Shown here: piece by piece, positions 51,040-60,057 of the stretch
How positions within the stretch are numbered: the stretch's first letter is position 1
Layout: the number at the start of each line of letters is the position of its first letter
Source of the DNA: Hydromonas duriensis
GTDB taxonomy: Bacteria > Pseudomonadota > Gammaproteobacteria > Burkholderiales > Burkholderiaceae
NCBI RefSeq assembly: GCF_004363775.1
Contig: NZ_SNZE01000007.1
Coordinates: forward strand, 48,251-112,250
DNA: 64,000 bases
Direction: 5' to 3'
The notes under the pieces: generated by a model
The model's database searches: none
The model's input: the letters and a program-made list of their open reading frames with translations, nothing else
What the model was told of the DNA's origin: nothing
Position numbers and translations under genes: made by a program

Positions 51040-51894
51040 TCAAGGCTCAGGCACGTGGATTGTTTCCTTCACGTGTTTGAGGTTAACAATAATGGTGAAT
51101 GTCATGACCACGAGCATCGCCCATGAGCTCCATTTGCCAATATGGACGGTTGCCCATGCCCCGATTTGGTTGGGGTATCGCCATACCCCCAAAAATGTAC
51201 CGAGATTTTCAGCCAGCCATATAAAAAAGCCCGTTAGAATGAAGCCTAGTAATAGTGGCATCCAGCGGTCTTTGTCATAAGGGCGAAAAATCACGCGTGT
51301 GCGCGAGTACAAGCCGAGTACAAATGCGCCGATGTACCAACGATAGTCGCCAATGTAATGGTGCGTGAAAAAATTGATGTAGATGAGCAAGGCTGCTATT
51401 GTGGCAAGCCAATACGAGGGATGATGGCGGATGCGCATGTCGAATAGTCGCCATGCTTGAATAATGTAACTGCCGACCGCAGCGTACATGAAGCCCGAAA
51501 ATAAAGGTACGCCGAGTACTTTTGTATAAGCAAAATCTGGGTATGACCATGATTGAACGTTACCAGAGACTTTAAATGCTTCTAGTGCAAAGCCCACCAG
51601 ATGAAATACTGTGATGGCTTTGAGTTCGTCCCATGTTTCAAGTTTAGTCCAGACCATCCAACCCTGAATACTGAGCGCAATGATGAGCAGTACATCGTAT
51701 TTGGGAATACCTAATACACCTGTTTTAGGTATGACCATGATGGAGGCGAAAAATAAACCTGCAAATAAACAGGCGCGGGCGCACTTTAAACCAAAAAATA
51801 AAAATTCAAAGACAAAACGCTTAAATCCTTTAAGTTGAGGCTGTTCGGGATGATTGATGAGCCACTCATCAATTTTTGATAATTGTGTGTTCAT
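51040..51894 (-). CDS. DUF817 family membrane protein
   Basis: A 284-residue inner-membrane protein with about eight helices and many aromatic residues: FKRFVFEFLFFGLKCARACL, YDVLLIIALSIQGWMVWTKL, ELKAITVFHLVGFALEAFK, YIGDYRWYIGAFVLGLYSRT and FFIWLAENLGTFLGVWRYPN. This is the DUF817 (YoaT-like) pattern; the function is not known. It is convergent with yfcF, with a shared weak hairpin at 51019-51043. The TPM gene upstream ends five bases before its start, so it may be cotranscribed with the lemA operon. Confidence 0.9.
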   Translation of the reverse strand: MNTQLSKIDEWLINHPEQPQLKGFKRFVFEFLFFGLKCARACLFAGLFFASIMVIPKTGVLGIPKYDVLLIIALSIQGWMVWTKLETWDELKAITVFHLVGFALEAFKVSGNVQSWSYPDFAYTKVLGVPLFSGFMYAAVGSYIIQAWRLFDMRIRHHPSYWLATIAALLIYINFFTHHYIGDYRWYIGAFVLGLYSRTRVIFRPYDKDRWMPLLLGFILTGFFIWLAENLGTFLGVWRYPNQIGAWATVHIGKWSSWAMLVVMTFTIIVNLKHVKETIHVPEP

Positions 51895-51899
51895 GTTTT

Positions 51900-52436
51900 T
51901 TAAATAATGTGAGGTCGATTACTCACGAGGTTTTTTTGATTCTGTTCTGTTTGTGGAAAGTACAGAGTTAATTGAGCACTTAATTCAGAGATGACCGTTT
52001 GGATCCCGTTAGCCAAGTTTTTTTCTTGTATGGCAAGGTACAGGATATGTAACCATGCGTTCCATTGTGCTTCGTCGATGATTTGAGCGCATGCGCGGTC
52101 AGCGACGATTTCAATACGGCGTTCGGCCAATAAAAAATACAGCAATACGCCGTTATTGTCTGATGTATCCCAAACTTGCATTTTGCTAAAAATAGACCAG
52201 GCACGCTCACGCGAGCATGCTTGACGCCTGAGATATGACCAAGGCAAGCGAGTTTCGAGCGCCACTGCGATTTCAGCCGTGTGATGTGTTTCCGATGCCT
52301 CTATAAGTTGAGCAATGGTTTCTAAGTCATGGCTGGATAGTAGCTTTTTTAAACGCCAAGATGGGGTGAACCAATGACGAAAAAGTCGGTTGGTATGTTC
52401 AAAAAAAGTCAAATTTAAAGGGCTAAAATGTTTCAT
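51900..52436 (-). CDS. TPM domain protein 2
   Basis: A 178-residue cytoplasmic or membrane-associated protein with the TPM domain (TLP18.3/Psb32/MOLO-1): the first part has IAQLIEASETHHTAEIAVAL, and the second half has SDNNGVLLYFLLAERRIEIV and ADRACAQIIDEAQWNAW. There is no signal peptide or membrane helix, unlike its neighbour. The ATG at 52436 overlaps the previous stop by one base (TAATG), so translation is coupled. Second of two TPM genes in the lemA operon; the two are divergent in sequence, suggesting different roles. Confidence 0.85.
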   Translation of the reverse strand: MKHFSPLNLTFFEHTNRLFRHWFTPSWRLKKLLSSHDLETIAQLIEASETHHTAEIAVALETRLPWSYLRRQACSRERAWSIFSKMQVWDTSDNNGVLLYFLLAERRIEIVADRACAQIIDEAQWNAWLHILYLAIQEKNLANGIQTVISELSAQLTLYFPQTEQNQKNLVSNRPHII

Positions 52437-53401
52437 TACCAACCTCCTGATGCGCCACCGCCGCCAGCATCACCGCCGCCACCTGAGCCACCCCAGCCGC
52501 CACCGCTGAAACCACCATGTCCTCTACCACCGAAGCCATCTCCCCAAAAAACATCATGGCCTTGGCGTGACGAGTTTTGATTAAATCGAGAGCGTGTGCT
52601 GCTGCGTTGTGTCGCCAGTTGCGTATAGTGTTTGCCAAAAATCGTGATGGCTAAACCGACAATCCCAGCAATCAGTGCGGCGACACTGATCAGGCTAGTC
52701 ATGTCGAGTGCGATAAAACCTGTGATGGCAGCGGCAGTGGGTACCACCAATAAACGATTGGTGGACTTGGCGATGCCAGAGCCGATGAAACTGGCGGCGA
52801 GGGTGAGCATCAGCAGGGGTGTCCAAACGTCGTTTGTATCATTGTTTTTGTTTTGGGCCGCCGTGGCTGTGGGTGGGGGGAGTTGTTCCCCATCAAGCAA
52901 TTTTTCGATTTGTGTGGTGGCGGCATCTAAACCTGCGGCAAATTGCCCCTGACGAAATGCAGGTTGCATTTGTTCATTAATAATCCGTTTGGCATAGGCA
53001 TCAGGGATTGCGCCTTCAAGCGCACGCATGACGTACAGATGCATTTTGCGATCGTTTTTAGCAACGACAATCAGTACGCCGTCACCCACGCCTTTTCTGC
53101 CCAGTTTGTAGGTCTCAGCAGCGCGTTGAGCGTAACTGAACACATCTTCTGGCGCGGTCGTGGGCACAATGAGTATCCCTATCTGGCTGCCTTTGTTTTT
53201 TTCATATGTTTTAAGTTTGGCATCGAGTCTATCCAGTTCAGCGGCAGAGAGCGTATTGGTCTCATCCATGACCAGTGCTGTCAGGGGCGGAATGGCTTGT
53301 AAATTTTGCGCCCGTGCCACTTGGATGGTGCTGAATAACAATGTCCAACTCAACAACAGCGGCAAGACACGATAAAACCAGCGGTATGTTATTTTTTTCA
53401 T
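52436..53401 (-). CDS. TPM domain membrane protein 1 (YgcG-like)
   Basis: A 321-residue protein. Signal peptide ending near VARA, TPM domain with LVMDETNTLSAAELDRLDAK, GILIVPTTAPEDVFSYAQRA and VGDGVLIVVAKNDRKMHLYV, then two or three hydrophobic segments, and a glycine-rich tail (GGGDAGGGGASGGW). This is the YgcG-like arrangement that accompanies LemA in many genomes; the fold is proposed to act as a phosphatase or to bind partners at the membrane. The start at 53401 is preferred to 53443 for the signal peptide. A long imperfect hairpin separates it from lemA. Confidence 0.88.
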   Translation of the reverse strand: MKKITYRWFYRVLPLLLSWTLLFSTIQVARAQNLQAIPPLTALVMDETNTLSAAELDRLDAKLKTYEKNKGSQIGILIVPTTAPEDVFSYAQRAAETYKLGRKGVGDGVLIVVAKNDRKMHLYVMRALEGAIPDAYAKRIINEQMQPAFRQGQFAAGLDAATTQIEKLLDGEQLPPPTATAAQNKNNDTNDVWTPLLMLTLAASFIGSGIAKSTNRLLVVPTAAAITGFIALDMTSLISVAALIAGIVGLAITIFGKHYTQLATQRSSTRSRFNQNSSRQGHDVFWGDGFGGRGHGGFSGGGWGGSGGGGDAGGGGASGGW

Positions 53402-53454
53402 GTGAAAATATTTTCTTCTGCGGTATGGCTCTTTCGCCGCCATTGATTTTTACT

Positions 53455-53504
53455 CTGCTCGTTCTGAGGTGTTTGGTTTGTTTTCACACCTTCAGAGCGA
53501 GCAG
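53455..53504 (-). other. Large imperfect inverted repeat between lemA and TPM gene
   Basis: CTGCTCGTTCTGAGGTGT at 53455-53472 pairs with ACACC...GAGCGAGCAG at 53486-53504 with one bulge and one mismatch. It lies between lemA and the TPM gene on the same transcript. No T-run follows on the minus strand, so it is more likely a stability element or processing site than a terminator. Confidence 0.55.
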
Positions 53505-53525
53505 TTTAATCACGCGCAATACAAC

Positions 53526-54125
53526 TTATTTCTTGGGTGAGTCAAATTCAACAGACGGTGCTTTTGACAACGCGGCTTCATTTTCAACTGTGAAATTAGC
53601 TTTTGGGGTGTAGCCCATGGCTTTAGCGGTCAAATTGTTTGGAAAAGTGCGTAATGTGGTATTGTAAGCTTGAACGGCATCAATATAAGCTTTACGTGCC
53701 ACTGCGATGCGATTTTCTGTGCCTTCCAATTGTGCACGCACTTCTTGGAATGCTTGGTTGGATTTTAGATTAGGGTAGTTCTCGGCAACAACCATCAAAC
53801 GAGACAAAGAACCTTGTAATAAGCCTTGTGCTTCAGTAAATTTTTTGAATGCTTCGGGGTCATTAACCAGTTCAGGAGTGGCTTGGACGTTGGTGGCCGA
53901 AGCGCGAGCCATAATCACTTCTTCGAGTGTGCCTTTTTCAAAATTTGCTTCAGCTTGAGCGGTTTTGACAATGTTTGGAATTAGATCAATACGGCGCTGG
54001 TATTGGTTCAATACTTCTGACCATTTCGCCTTGATGGCTTCGTCTTCAGCTTGCATGGTGTTGTAGCCACAGCCGCTTAAAGTGAGGGTGGTTACAGCGG
54101 CAATGAGGGCGAGTAATTTACGCAT
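53526..54125 (-). CDS. lemA: LemA family lipoprotein
   Basis: A 199-residue lipoprotein. Signal RKLLALIAAVTTLTLSGC, lipid on Cys19. The mature protein is helical: AIKAKWSEVLNQYQRRIDLI, PNIVKTAQAEANFEKGTLEE, VVAENYPNLKSNQAFQEVRA and AYNTTLRTFPNNLTAKAMGY match LemA throughout. Its function is not established; it is generally encoded with TPM proteins, as here. First gene of the lemA-TPM-TPM operon. Confidence 0.93.
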   Translation of the reverse strand: MRKLLALIAAVTTLTLSGCGYNTMQAEDEAIKAKWSEVLNQYQRRIDLIPNIVKTAQAEANFEKGTLEEVIMARASATNVQATPELVNDPEAFKKFTEAQGLLQGSLSRLMVVAENYPNLKSNQAFQEVRAQLEGTENRIAVARKAYIDAVQAYNTTLRTFPNNLTAKAMGYTPKANFTVENEAALSKAPSVEFDSPKK

Positions 54126-54267
54126 AAAATGCTCCTATATGAATTAAAAATGATGACGTGTGCAACTGCGTGCAGGTTGAATGCAAGTGATTCTTGGTGT
54201 TTAAATGGTTATGTTTGATGAAAATTCAATACAAAACAAAAGAATCGGTGACGAAGTATACGCACAA

Positions 54268-55329
54268 TTAAAAAAGTTGAGTGTATTGGAGCAGTAGTTT
54301 TTCCAGCCAAATTTTTATGTTGAGCGGGTGTTCGCTGGTGCGTTGCTCTTTGAGTAACATGTTTTGCATGGCGTGAGCCCGCTGCACCAATGACGTTGGC
54401 ATGTTTTTAAATAGCGAAGTCAAAGCCTTGGCGTGTTGAGCGTAGTAGCGGGGCGTGCCGACACCTTGAGCGGTGAGCAGGCCATCGTGCAACCAGCGTT
54501 GTAACCACATCAGTGTCACGCCCATGTCTAATGTTCGAGCTTCCCCTGAAAGGTATGCTTTATCCGCATCTTTGATGTGTTTATCAAACTGCTCTGCCAA
54601 TTTCAGTGCATCCATGTCTTTGCCTTGAGCCAGTGCATGGATAAATTGTGTTTGTAGCGTAAAGTAATTCGTTGAGTGGAGTTGAGCTACTCGCAATACC
54701 GCACCATTTTCCTGTGTTAAATCATTCAACCAGTTTGGGTTGTCACCGCAGTGTTGATTTAAATAAGCGATGGCTTGCGCGGTGCTGGGTCGAGACAGAT
54801 GGACGCGCTGGCAGCGGCTAATGATGGTCGGTAACAGTTGTTTGGCATCATGTGCCAGCAAAAAGAATAAGGTATTCGCAGGAGGTTCTTCTAATGTTTT
54901 AAGCAAAGCGTTGGCCGCATTCAGGTTCAGCTTGTGTGCGGGGTAGATTAAAACAACGCGAGTGCCACCACGATGGCTTGTTTGATTGACCATATTCGCC
55001 AATTCGCGGACATCGTCAATCGTGATGTGTTTACTTGGTTTTTCAGGTCGAAGCTCTTCAACGGGATGATTGGCATCTAAAATGCTCGGGCGAAGCACCC
55101 TTAAGTCGGGGTGGCTGTATGCCGCCAATAGTTGACAACCAGAGCAAGAACCACAAGGCGCGTGGTCTGCGTTTGGTTTTTCGCACAACACGCTCGCGGC
55201 CAATTGATGCAAAAAGGCTTCACCCCCCGTGTCTTCAGGTGCAATGAGTAGATAGGCATGAGAGCGTTGGCTTTGTGCATGCCATTGTTCAAAAAATGTG
55301 GTGTGCCAAGGCAGTAGGAGTGTCGTCAT
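54268..55329 (-). CDS. holB: DNA polymerase III delta' subunit
   Basis: A 353-residue clamp-loader subunit. The zinc-binding cysteines are in ADHAPCGSCSGCQLLAAYSH. Later come SKHITIDDVRELANMVNQTS, RVVLIYPAHKLNLNAANALL and KTLEEPPANTLFFLLAHDAK, then LLPTIISRCQRVHLSRP (sensor 1). A P-loop is degenerate (PEDTGGEAF), as in all delta' subunits. Start at 55329 two bases after tmk stops; a TTG at 55341 is unlikely. The order mltG-tmk-holB is conserved. Confidence 0.93.
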   Translation of the reverse strand: MTTLLLPWHTTFFEQWHAQSQRSHAYLLIAPEDTGGEAFLHQLAASVLCEKPNADHAPCGSCSGCQLLAAYSHPDLRVLRPSILDANHPVEELRPEKPSKHITIDDVRELANMVNQTSHRGGTRVVLIYPAHKLNLNAANALLKTLEEPPANTLFFLLAHDAKQLLPTIISRCQRVHLSRPSTAQAIAYLNQHCGDNPNWLNDLTQENGAVLRVAQLHSTNYFTLQTQFIHALAQGKDMDALKLAEQFDKHIKDADKAYLSGEARTLDMGVTLMWLQRWLHDGLLTAQGVGTPRYYAQHAKALTSLFKNMPTSLVQRAHAMQNMLLKEQRTSEHPLNIKIWLEKLLLQYTQLF

Positions 55330-55330
55330 G

Positions 55331-55960
55331 TCAAATGGCAATATTTAAATGTGTTTGTAAAGCAGCGGCAATTTGAATTTGGGTCTGTTCAATGTCAACC
55401 GTGCTGTCGATGATGGCGATTCGCTCAGGGTGTGCAGTGGCTCGAGCCAAGTATGCTTGGCGGGTGCGTTGAAAAAAATCCATGGATTCTTGTTCAAATT
55501 TGTCGAGCTGGCTTCTGCCTTTCGCGAGTCGAGCTTGCGCAACCTCAAGAGGCACATCAAATAATAAAGTTAAATGCGGTTGCAGGTCATGTTGAACCCA
55601 AGTTTCCAATTGTTCAATTTTGCTTAAACTTACACCCCGCCCGCCACCTTGGTAGGCGTAAGTCGCATCAGTGAAACGGTCTGAGATGATGATGTCGCCG
55701 CGTGCCAAGGCAGGCAAAATCACTTGTGCAATGTGCTCACGTCGTGAGGCGAACATCAACAAGGTTTCTGTTTCCAAATCCATTTTTTCGTGCAAAAGCA
55801 GCTCGCGCAAATGCTCACCCAAAGCGGTTCCACCAGGTTCGCGAGTGAGTACAACGGTGCGACCAATGGCTTGTAAACTTTGATTGAGCCACGATAGCGG
55901 TGTCGATTTTCCTGCGCCGTCAACGCCTTCAACTGTGATGAAAAGACCAGTGTTTGTCAT
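55331..55960 (-). CDS. tmk: Thymidylate kinase
   Basis: A 209-residue kinase making dTDP from dTMP. P-loop [20 protein letters not shown], then [18 protein letters not shown], the DR signature in [20 protein letters not shown], and a LID-region [20 protein letters not shown]. The P-loop follows with Pro where many have Gln or His. The start at 55960 follows AAGGACACC; a codon at 56002 is rejected. It is located between mltG and holB. Confidence 0.95.
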   Translation of the reverse strand: MTNTGLFITVEGVDGAGKSTPLSWLNQSLQAIGRTVVLTREPGGTALGEHLRELLLHEKMDLETETLLMFASRREHIAQVILPALARGDIIISDRFTDATYAYQGGGRGVSLSKIEQLETWVQHDLQPHLTLLFDVPLEVAQARLAKGRSQLDKFEQESMDFFQRTRQAYLARATAHPERIAIIDSTVDIEQTQIQIAAALQTHLNIAI

Positions 55961-56045
55961 GGTGTCCTTCGTGATGTCTTTAAGTGCGAACAAAGCAAAC
56001 ATTTAACGGTAGATGCCGTCGGTGTTTGTTGGTATTTGATACATT

Positions 56046-57071
56046 TTATTGCGCGGATTTTTTGACTGGGTTGAGTTGATATTTTTTTACCGCCGCGTTA
56101 TGTTCACTTAACGTTTCTGAAAACTCACTTGAGCCGTCGCCACGGGCAACAAAATAGAGCACTTTACTGTCAGCGGGATGAAGTGCGGCTTCAATCGAGG
56201 CCATGCTCGCCGTTGCAATCGGTGTGGGAGGTAGACCATCTTGGGTGTATGTATTGAAAGGCGTGTCTGTTTGTAGGTCGGCTTTGGTCAAGTTGCCATT
56301 GAAATCGGCACCGATGCCGTAAATGACCGTAGGGTCTGTTTGTAAACGCATTGGCACTTTTAAGCGATTGACAAATACAGCCGCAACCATTGCGCGGTCT
56401 TCGGCGGCTCCCGTCTCTTTTTCAATAATAGAGGCCATGGTCAAAGCCTCGTAAGGGGTTTTGTAAGGTAAGCCTTCGGCGCGTTTGTCCCACGCGGCAT
56501 TGAGGCGACTATGCAATATTTGTGCAGCACGACTGAGCACGGCGGTTTCAGCTTCACCGCGACGGTATTGATAGGTGTCTGGAAAAATCATGCCTTCTGC
56601 ACTGGCGGTGTCGAGTTTGAGGACGGTCGCGAGTTGTTTGACATCCAACTCTTGCGCATCGTGCTGCATGTCGGCTTTAAGCAGTACCGATTTTATTTGC
56701 GCCCATGTGGCACCTTCAGCAATACGAATTTTTAACGGGGCAATTTCACCCCGCGCAATTTTATCCAAAATACTGCTTAAGCTGGCTTTAGGGTTAATGT
56801 CATAATCGCCCATTTTGTAGTCATTGCTGCGCCCAGTCAGCAAAGAGAGGGTTTCAATTTCAAACGCAGTGACAGAACCGCCTGATGCTCGAGACATTTT
56901 AGCCAATTGTTCGGCAACAGTTGATGCGCCTGCACCTTTGGCAATAGTGAGGGTCTGGGTTTGCCCTTTGTCCCCCAGAGGCGATGCGAGGCGGGTCGCG
57001 CCCCAAAAGATAATGAGCAATAAGCTCAACAGGAAGATAGCGACTTTTTTATATTTAAACAGTAAATTCAT
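56046..57071 (-). CDS. mltG: Endolytic murein transglycosylase
   Basis: A 341-residue inner-membrane enzyme that cuts nascent glycan strands and so helps set their length. N-terminal helix FLLSLLLIIFWGATRL, a LysM-like subdomain (LTIAKGAGASTVAEQLAKMS), then the YceG domain with catalytic Glu in TMASIIEKETGAAEDRAMVA, and VFVNRLKVPMRLQTDPTVIY. DGLPPTPIATASMASIEAAL closes the domain. The start at 57071 matches family length; ribosome site is weak. Divergent from ygfZ. Confidence 0.94.
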   Translation of the reverse strand: MNLLFKYKKVAIFLLSLLLIIFWGATRLASPLGDKGQTQTLTIAKGAGASTVAEQLAKMSRASGGSVTAFEIETLSLLTGRSNDYKMGDYDINPKASLSSILDKIARGEIAPLKIRIAEGATWAQIKSVLLKADMQHDAQELDVKQLATVLKLDTASAEGMIFPDTYQYRRGEAETAVLSRAAQILHSRLNAAWDKRAEGLPYKTPYEALTMASIIEKETGAAEDRAMVAAVFVNRLKVPMRLQTDPTVIYGIGADFNGNLTKADLQTDTPFNTYTQDGLPPTPIATASMASIEAALHPADSKVLYFVARGDGSSEFSETLSEHNAAVKKYQLNPVKKSAQ

Positions 57072-57181
57072 TAGACGTGAGGACGAGAGTCGATTTAGGT
57101 GGACGAGGGTTTTTTGATTTACAATGAAAGTCGTTATTTTATACTTAATCTGAATCAAGTTTTTGATTTCAATCGGACACA

Positions 57182-58189
57182 ATGGGAAACATAAGCATGC
57201 ACAACTCAATGCAGTTCACTCTTAATCAACTCAAACAAGGGGTATCTAGTGATTTATCCTTGCAGCTCGGACTGATTCGCGTCAGTGGCGAGGATGCACG
57301 CAGCTTCTTGCATGCACAACTGACGCAGAATGTTTCAAATTTAACCGAAGATATCACTAAATTAGCGGGGTATTGCAGTGCAAAAGGGCGTTTGTACGCT
57401 ATTTTTCAAATGTATTGCGAAGGCGATGATGTGTTTTTAATCACGCAACGAGAATTGATTGTTCAAGTTGTGAAACGTTTGCGGATGTTTGTTTTGCGCG
57501 CTAAAGTGAATTTGGATGATGTCTCAGAGCAATATCATATGTACGGCTTCGCGGGCGACGGGTGTTTGGCAGCTGGGGTGGCAGAACGTGATAACAACAC
57601 AACGCGTTTGGGCATATTGCCCGCAATGGTTGAAGGAAGCGAGTTGTCGCGCGAGTTGATGATAGTACCTGCGGATAAGGGGGCTATTGATGTTGCCAGT
57701 CTTTCTCGACAAGAGTTTATTACAATCAGTGAGATGGCGTGGCGTTGGCTTGCTGTGATGGCGGGCGAGCCGTCTATCCAAGTATCAACGGTCGAGGCAT
57801 TTGTACCGCAAATGGTTAATCTTGACCGTATCGGCGGTGTGAATTTCAAAAAAGGATGTTACCCTGGGCAAGAGGTGGTCGCTCGCAGTCATTATCTTGG
57901 CAAACTTAAACGCCGTATGATAGCTGTACGCTGGGGTTTTGAAAGAGATGCTCTTGCTCAGGCTGCATTAGAGCGTTTTAATGTTAATGCCGATGTGTAC
58001 AGTCGTTTAGATGAAACTCAACCCGCAGGTGTGGTGGTCTCTGCGGCTCAAAATGTATTGCAAACGAATGTGATTGATGCGTTATTGGAGGTGAGTTTAG
58101 CCATGTTAGATGGTGATGCTTGCTTATCGGTTCAAGGCATGGATGTTGATGGTAAACGGTTTGATTTGCCTTACGCTTTAGTTGATTAA
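57182..58189 (+). CDS. ygfZ: Folate-binding protein YgfZ (iron-sulfur cluster factor)
   Basis: A 335-residue tetrahydrofolate-binding protein of the GcvT-like fold that supports repair or assembly of some Fe-S proteins. The signature KKGCYPGQEVVARSHYLGKL lies near residue 223. It also has LIRVSGEDARSFLHAQLTQN at the start. The first ATG at 57182 is taken; others at 57197 and 57209 are possible. It is divergent from mltG-tmk-holB, a common arrangement in Burkholderiales. Confidence 0.94.
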   Translation: MGNISMHNSMQFTLNQLKQGVSSDLSLQLGLIRVSGEDARSFLHAQLTQNVSNLTEDITKLAGYCSAKGRLYAIFQMYCEGDDVFLITQRELIVQVVKRLRMFVLRAKVNLDDVSEQYHMYGFAGDGCLAAGVAERDNNTTRLGILPAMVEGSELSRELMIVPADKGAIDVASLSRQEFITISEMAWRWLAVMAGEPSIQVSTVEAFVPQMVNLDRIGGVNFKKGCYPGQEVVARSHYLGKLKRRMIAVRWGFERDALAQAALERFNVNADVYSRLDETQPAGVVVSAAQNVLQTNVIDALLEVSLAMLDGDACLSVQGMDVDGKRFDLPYALVD

Positions 58190-58279
58190 AACCTGTATCC
58201 GTAAATCAAGTTGGTATTAGTAAATCATTTTGGATACAATTTATAAATTTTAGCGTGGTATATCATGATTGGGAGAGGT

Positions 58280-59530
58280 ATGAAATTTGAGTTGCGATGG
58301 TGTGCGGTGGCGGCGGTTTTATCTTTAACTGGCTGCGCCAGTACTGAGATTCGAAACATGCCTGCTCAACAATTGGTGAGTAAAGGAATTGAACATGCGT
58401 TTGATATGCCCAATTATCGCTTTGTCGCCAGTAGTGGCATAGATGAAATTAAACTAAACACGACAAATCAACTGGAGTCTGATGAGGATGTGACGAATTT
58501 TTTTAGTTCGTTCATGTCCAGTTTACAAAAACATTCAAGTGCTGAGACGATTGGCGTGATAGACATGCCCAATAAGATGTATCAGATGACGCCATCTTTT
58601 CGATATGACAGCAAAAATTTAAAAACCATGATGGCATTTCCAATCGTTTATGATGGACAGAAAAAACATCTCTTTGCTGATTTTTCGGCGTTAGACATGT
58701 TTTTAAATGCGCCCGAGAATTCTGGTAAATATTCAGAATTTGACCTCAATGCATTTTCCAATCATCTCGATAAATCCAGCAAAATCATAGATGTGTTGAA
58801 AAAGAACTTCATCGGACACTATGAAGGATTAGACAAGGCGAGCTTTAGCGATGTGCCTTTGGATAATGACGATAAACATCAGGGCGTGGTTCGTAAGGTT
58901 CAAGTCAAAACTTCAGTGCAAAAGTCTTTGGACATGTTCCCGAACATCTTTAAAGATGTGGCGGGCATATTTAAACCTGAGTTAACCAAAAACAATGATG
59001 GTCAAGCAATCGATGCAGCTAAAGCTGTTGATGCCTCAGCGGAGATGGATACAGCTGTTGACATTGACACCGATATTGAAAAGAGCGTGATGGATAACCT
59101 TAAAAAATTCATTGCGCCTGAGTCGGAGCAAACCGAAGTACTGGGCTTCAATAATAAGGGTGAAGTCGTACAGACTGACACCAAGGTACGAGTGGTTTTA
59201 AACAACCCCAAACCTGACGAAGATACCCCCAGCAGCAAAGAACCAATGATTTTTGCGGCTCATTCTAAAGTGCGTTTATATGACATTGGTACGGCAAAGT
59301 TGATTGATGCGCCCACGCCTGAAAACAGTGTTGATGGGGCTGAAAACTTGAAAAAATCATCGCTGGGCAAAATTTTACTCTCTATTTTTGGGGGTACTGA
59401 CAAAAATGATGATGACCTTATTGCATTCGATGCCGCGGATGCAGCAGAGGCCTCGGCTCCCTCGCGCGGGCGGGGCAAACATGCTCATCGTTCAAGTTCG
59501 AGCAAAACCAAAATGCGCAAACATCATTGA
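58280..59530 (+). CDS. Uncharacterised lipoprotein, 416 residues
   Basis: No function recognised. Lipobox LSLTGC, with acylated Cys19. The mature domain up to residue 210 is a mixed alpha/beta-looking region (NYRFVASSGIDEIKLNTTNQ start), followed by a long acidic linker with repeated Asp/Lys/Ala, and a basic C-terminal tail of about 25 residues (RGRGKHAHRSSSSKTKMRKH). The ATG at 58280 follows GGGAGAGG; 58265 is an alternative. It ends with a strong bidirectional terminator. A TACAAT at 58235-58240 could be its -10 box. Probably a fast-evolving, lineage-specific envelope protein. Confidence 0.75.
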   Translation: MKFELRWCAVAAVLSLTGCASTEIRNMPAQQLVSKGIEHAFDMPNYRFVASSGIDEIKLNTTNQLESDEDVTNFFSSFMSSLQKHSSAETIGVIDMPNKMYQMTPSFRYDSKNLKTMMAFPIVYDGQKKHLFADFSALDMFLNAPENSGKYSEFDLNAFSNHLDKSSKIIDVLKKNFIGHYEGLDKASFSDVPLDNDDKHQGVVRKVQVKTSVQKSLDMFPNIFKDVAGIFKPELTKNNDGQAIDAAKAVDASAEMDTAVDIDTDIEKSVMDNLKKFIAPESEQTEVLGFNNKGEVVQTDTKVRVVLNNPKPDEDTPSSKEPMIFAAHSKVRLYDIGTAKLIDAPTPENSVDGAENLKKSSLGKILLSIFGGTDKNDDDLIAFDAADAAEASAPSRGRGKHAHRSSSSKTKMRKHH

Positions 59531-59580
59531 ACAATTCAAACCGATTGATTTTTCGTCGATGTCTTCATTTTTTCATCAAT

Positions 59581-59610
59581 AAAAAACGCTTGCTTGAGCA
59601 AGCGTTTTTT
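59581..59610. terminator. Bidirectional terminator between convergent genes
   Basis: A perfect 14-bp stem (AAAAAACGCTTGCT and its complement) with a 2-base centre; each arm supplies the T-run of the other direction. It serves the lipoprotein gene on plus and the small exported protein on minus. Confidence 0.93.
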
Positions 59611-59623
59611 ATTTAAGTCGTAT

Positions 59624-60004
59624 TTAGCTCCACCAGTATGAAGCCGCACTGCATTCGGCAATCGAAGATTTAATTTTTGGATTTTTTAGCATTTGTTGCT
59701 CAATTTGTTGCAAGTTGTGCTGTGTTTGCATTTGTTGCATCAAGCGCAAACGCTCCTCTGTTGGCAAAATCGTGAGCATGTCTTTGGCCACGCAACGGCA
59801 GCTGTAACGGATTTGCTTGTCATTCATATGTAGTGCAGAAACGGTCCGACTGTGTGGTGCTTCGCGAATGCATGTTTGACTGGCCAACTCTATCCAAGTG
59901 GCTTTATCAAACACGCGAGGCTCGGCGCGTGCATCAAACATGGATAAGCAAAGCAACAATGTCATGAAGTGCTTAAGAAACAAGGGTAAACAAAATTGAT
60001 TCAT
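59624..60004 (-). CDS. Small exported protein of unknown function
   Basis: A 126-residue protein. Probable signal peptide (LFLKHFMTLLLCLSMFDARA with cleavage before EPRV); an internal Met at 59965 is an alternative start. The mature part has four cysteines (TCIRE, YSCRCVAK, IAECS) that could pair in the periplasm, and a helical Gln-rich segment. No known domain identified. It lies 50 bases downstream of recJ on the same strand, and could be in its transcript. Confidence 0.65.
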   Translation of the reverse strand: MNQFCLPLFLKHFMTLLLCLSMFDARAEPRVFDKATWIELASQTCIREAPHSRTVSALHMNDKQIRYSCRCVAKDMLTILPTEERLRLMQQMQTQHNLQQIEQQMLKNPKIKSSIAECSAASYWWS

Positions 60005-60057
60005 ATGGAAAAATTACGATTAAAAAATGCCCGTGAATTTAAAACAACAAAGCACGT

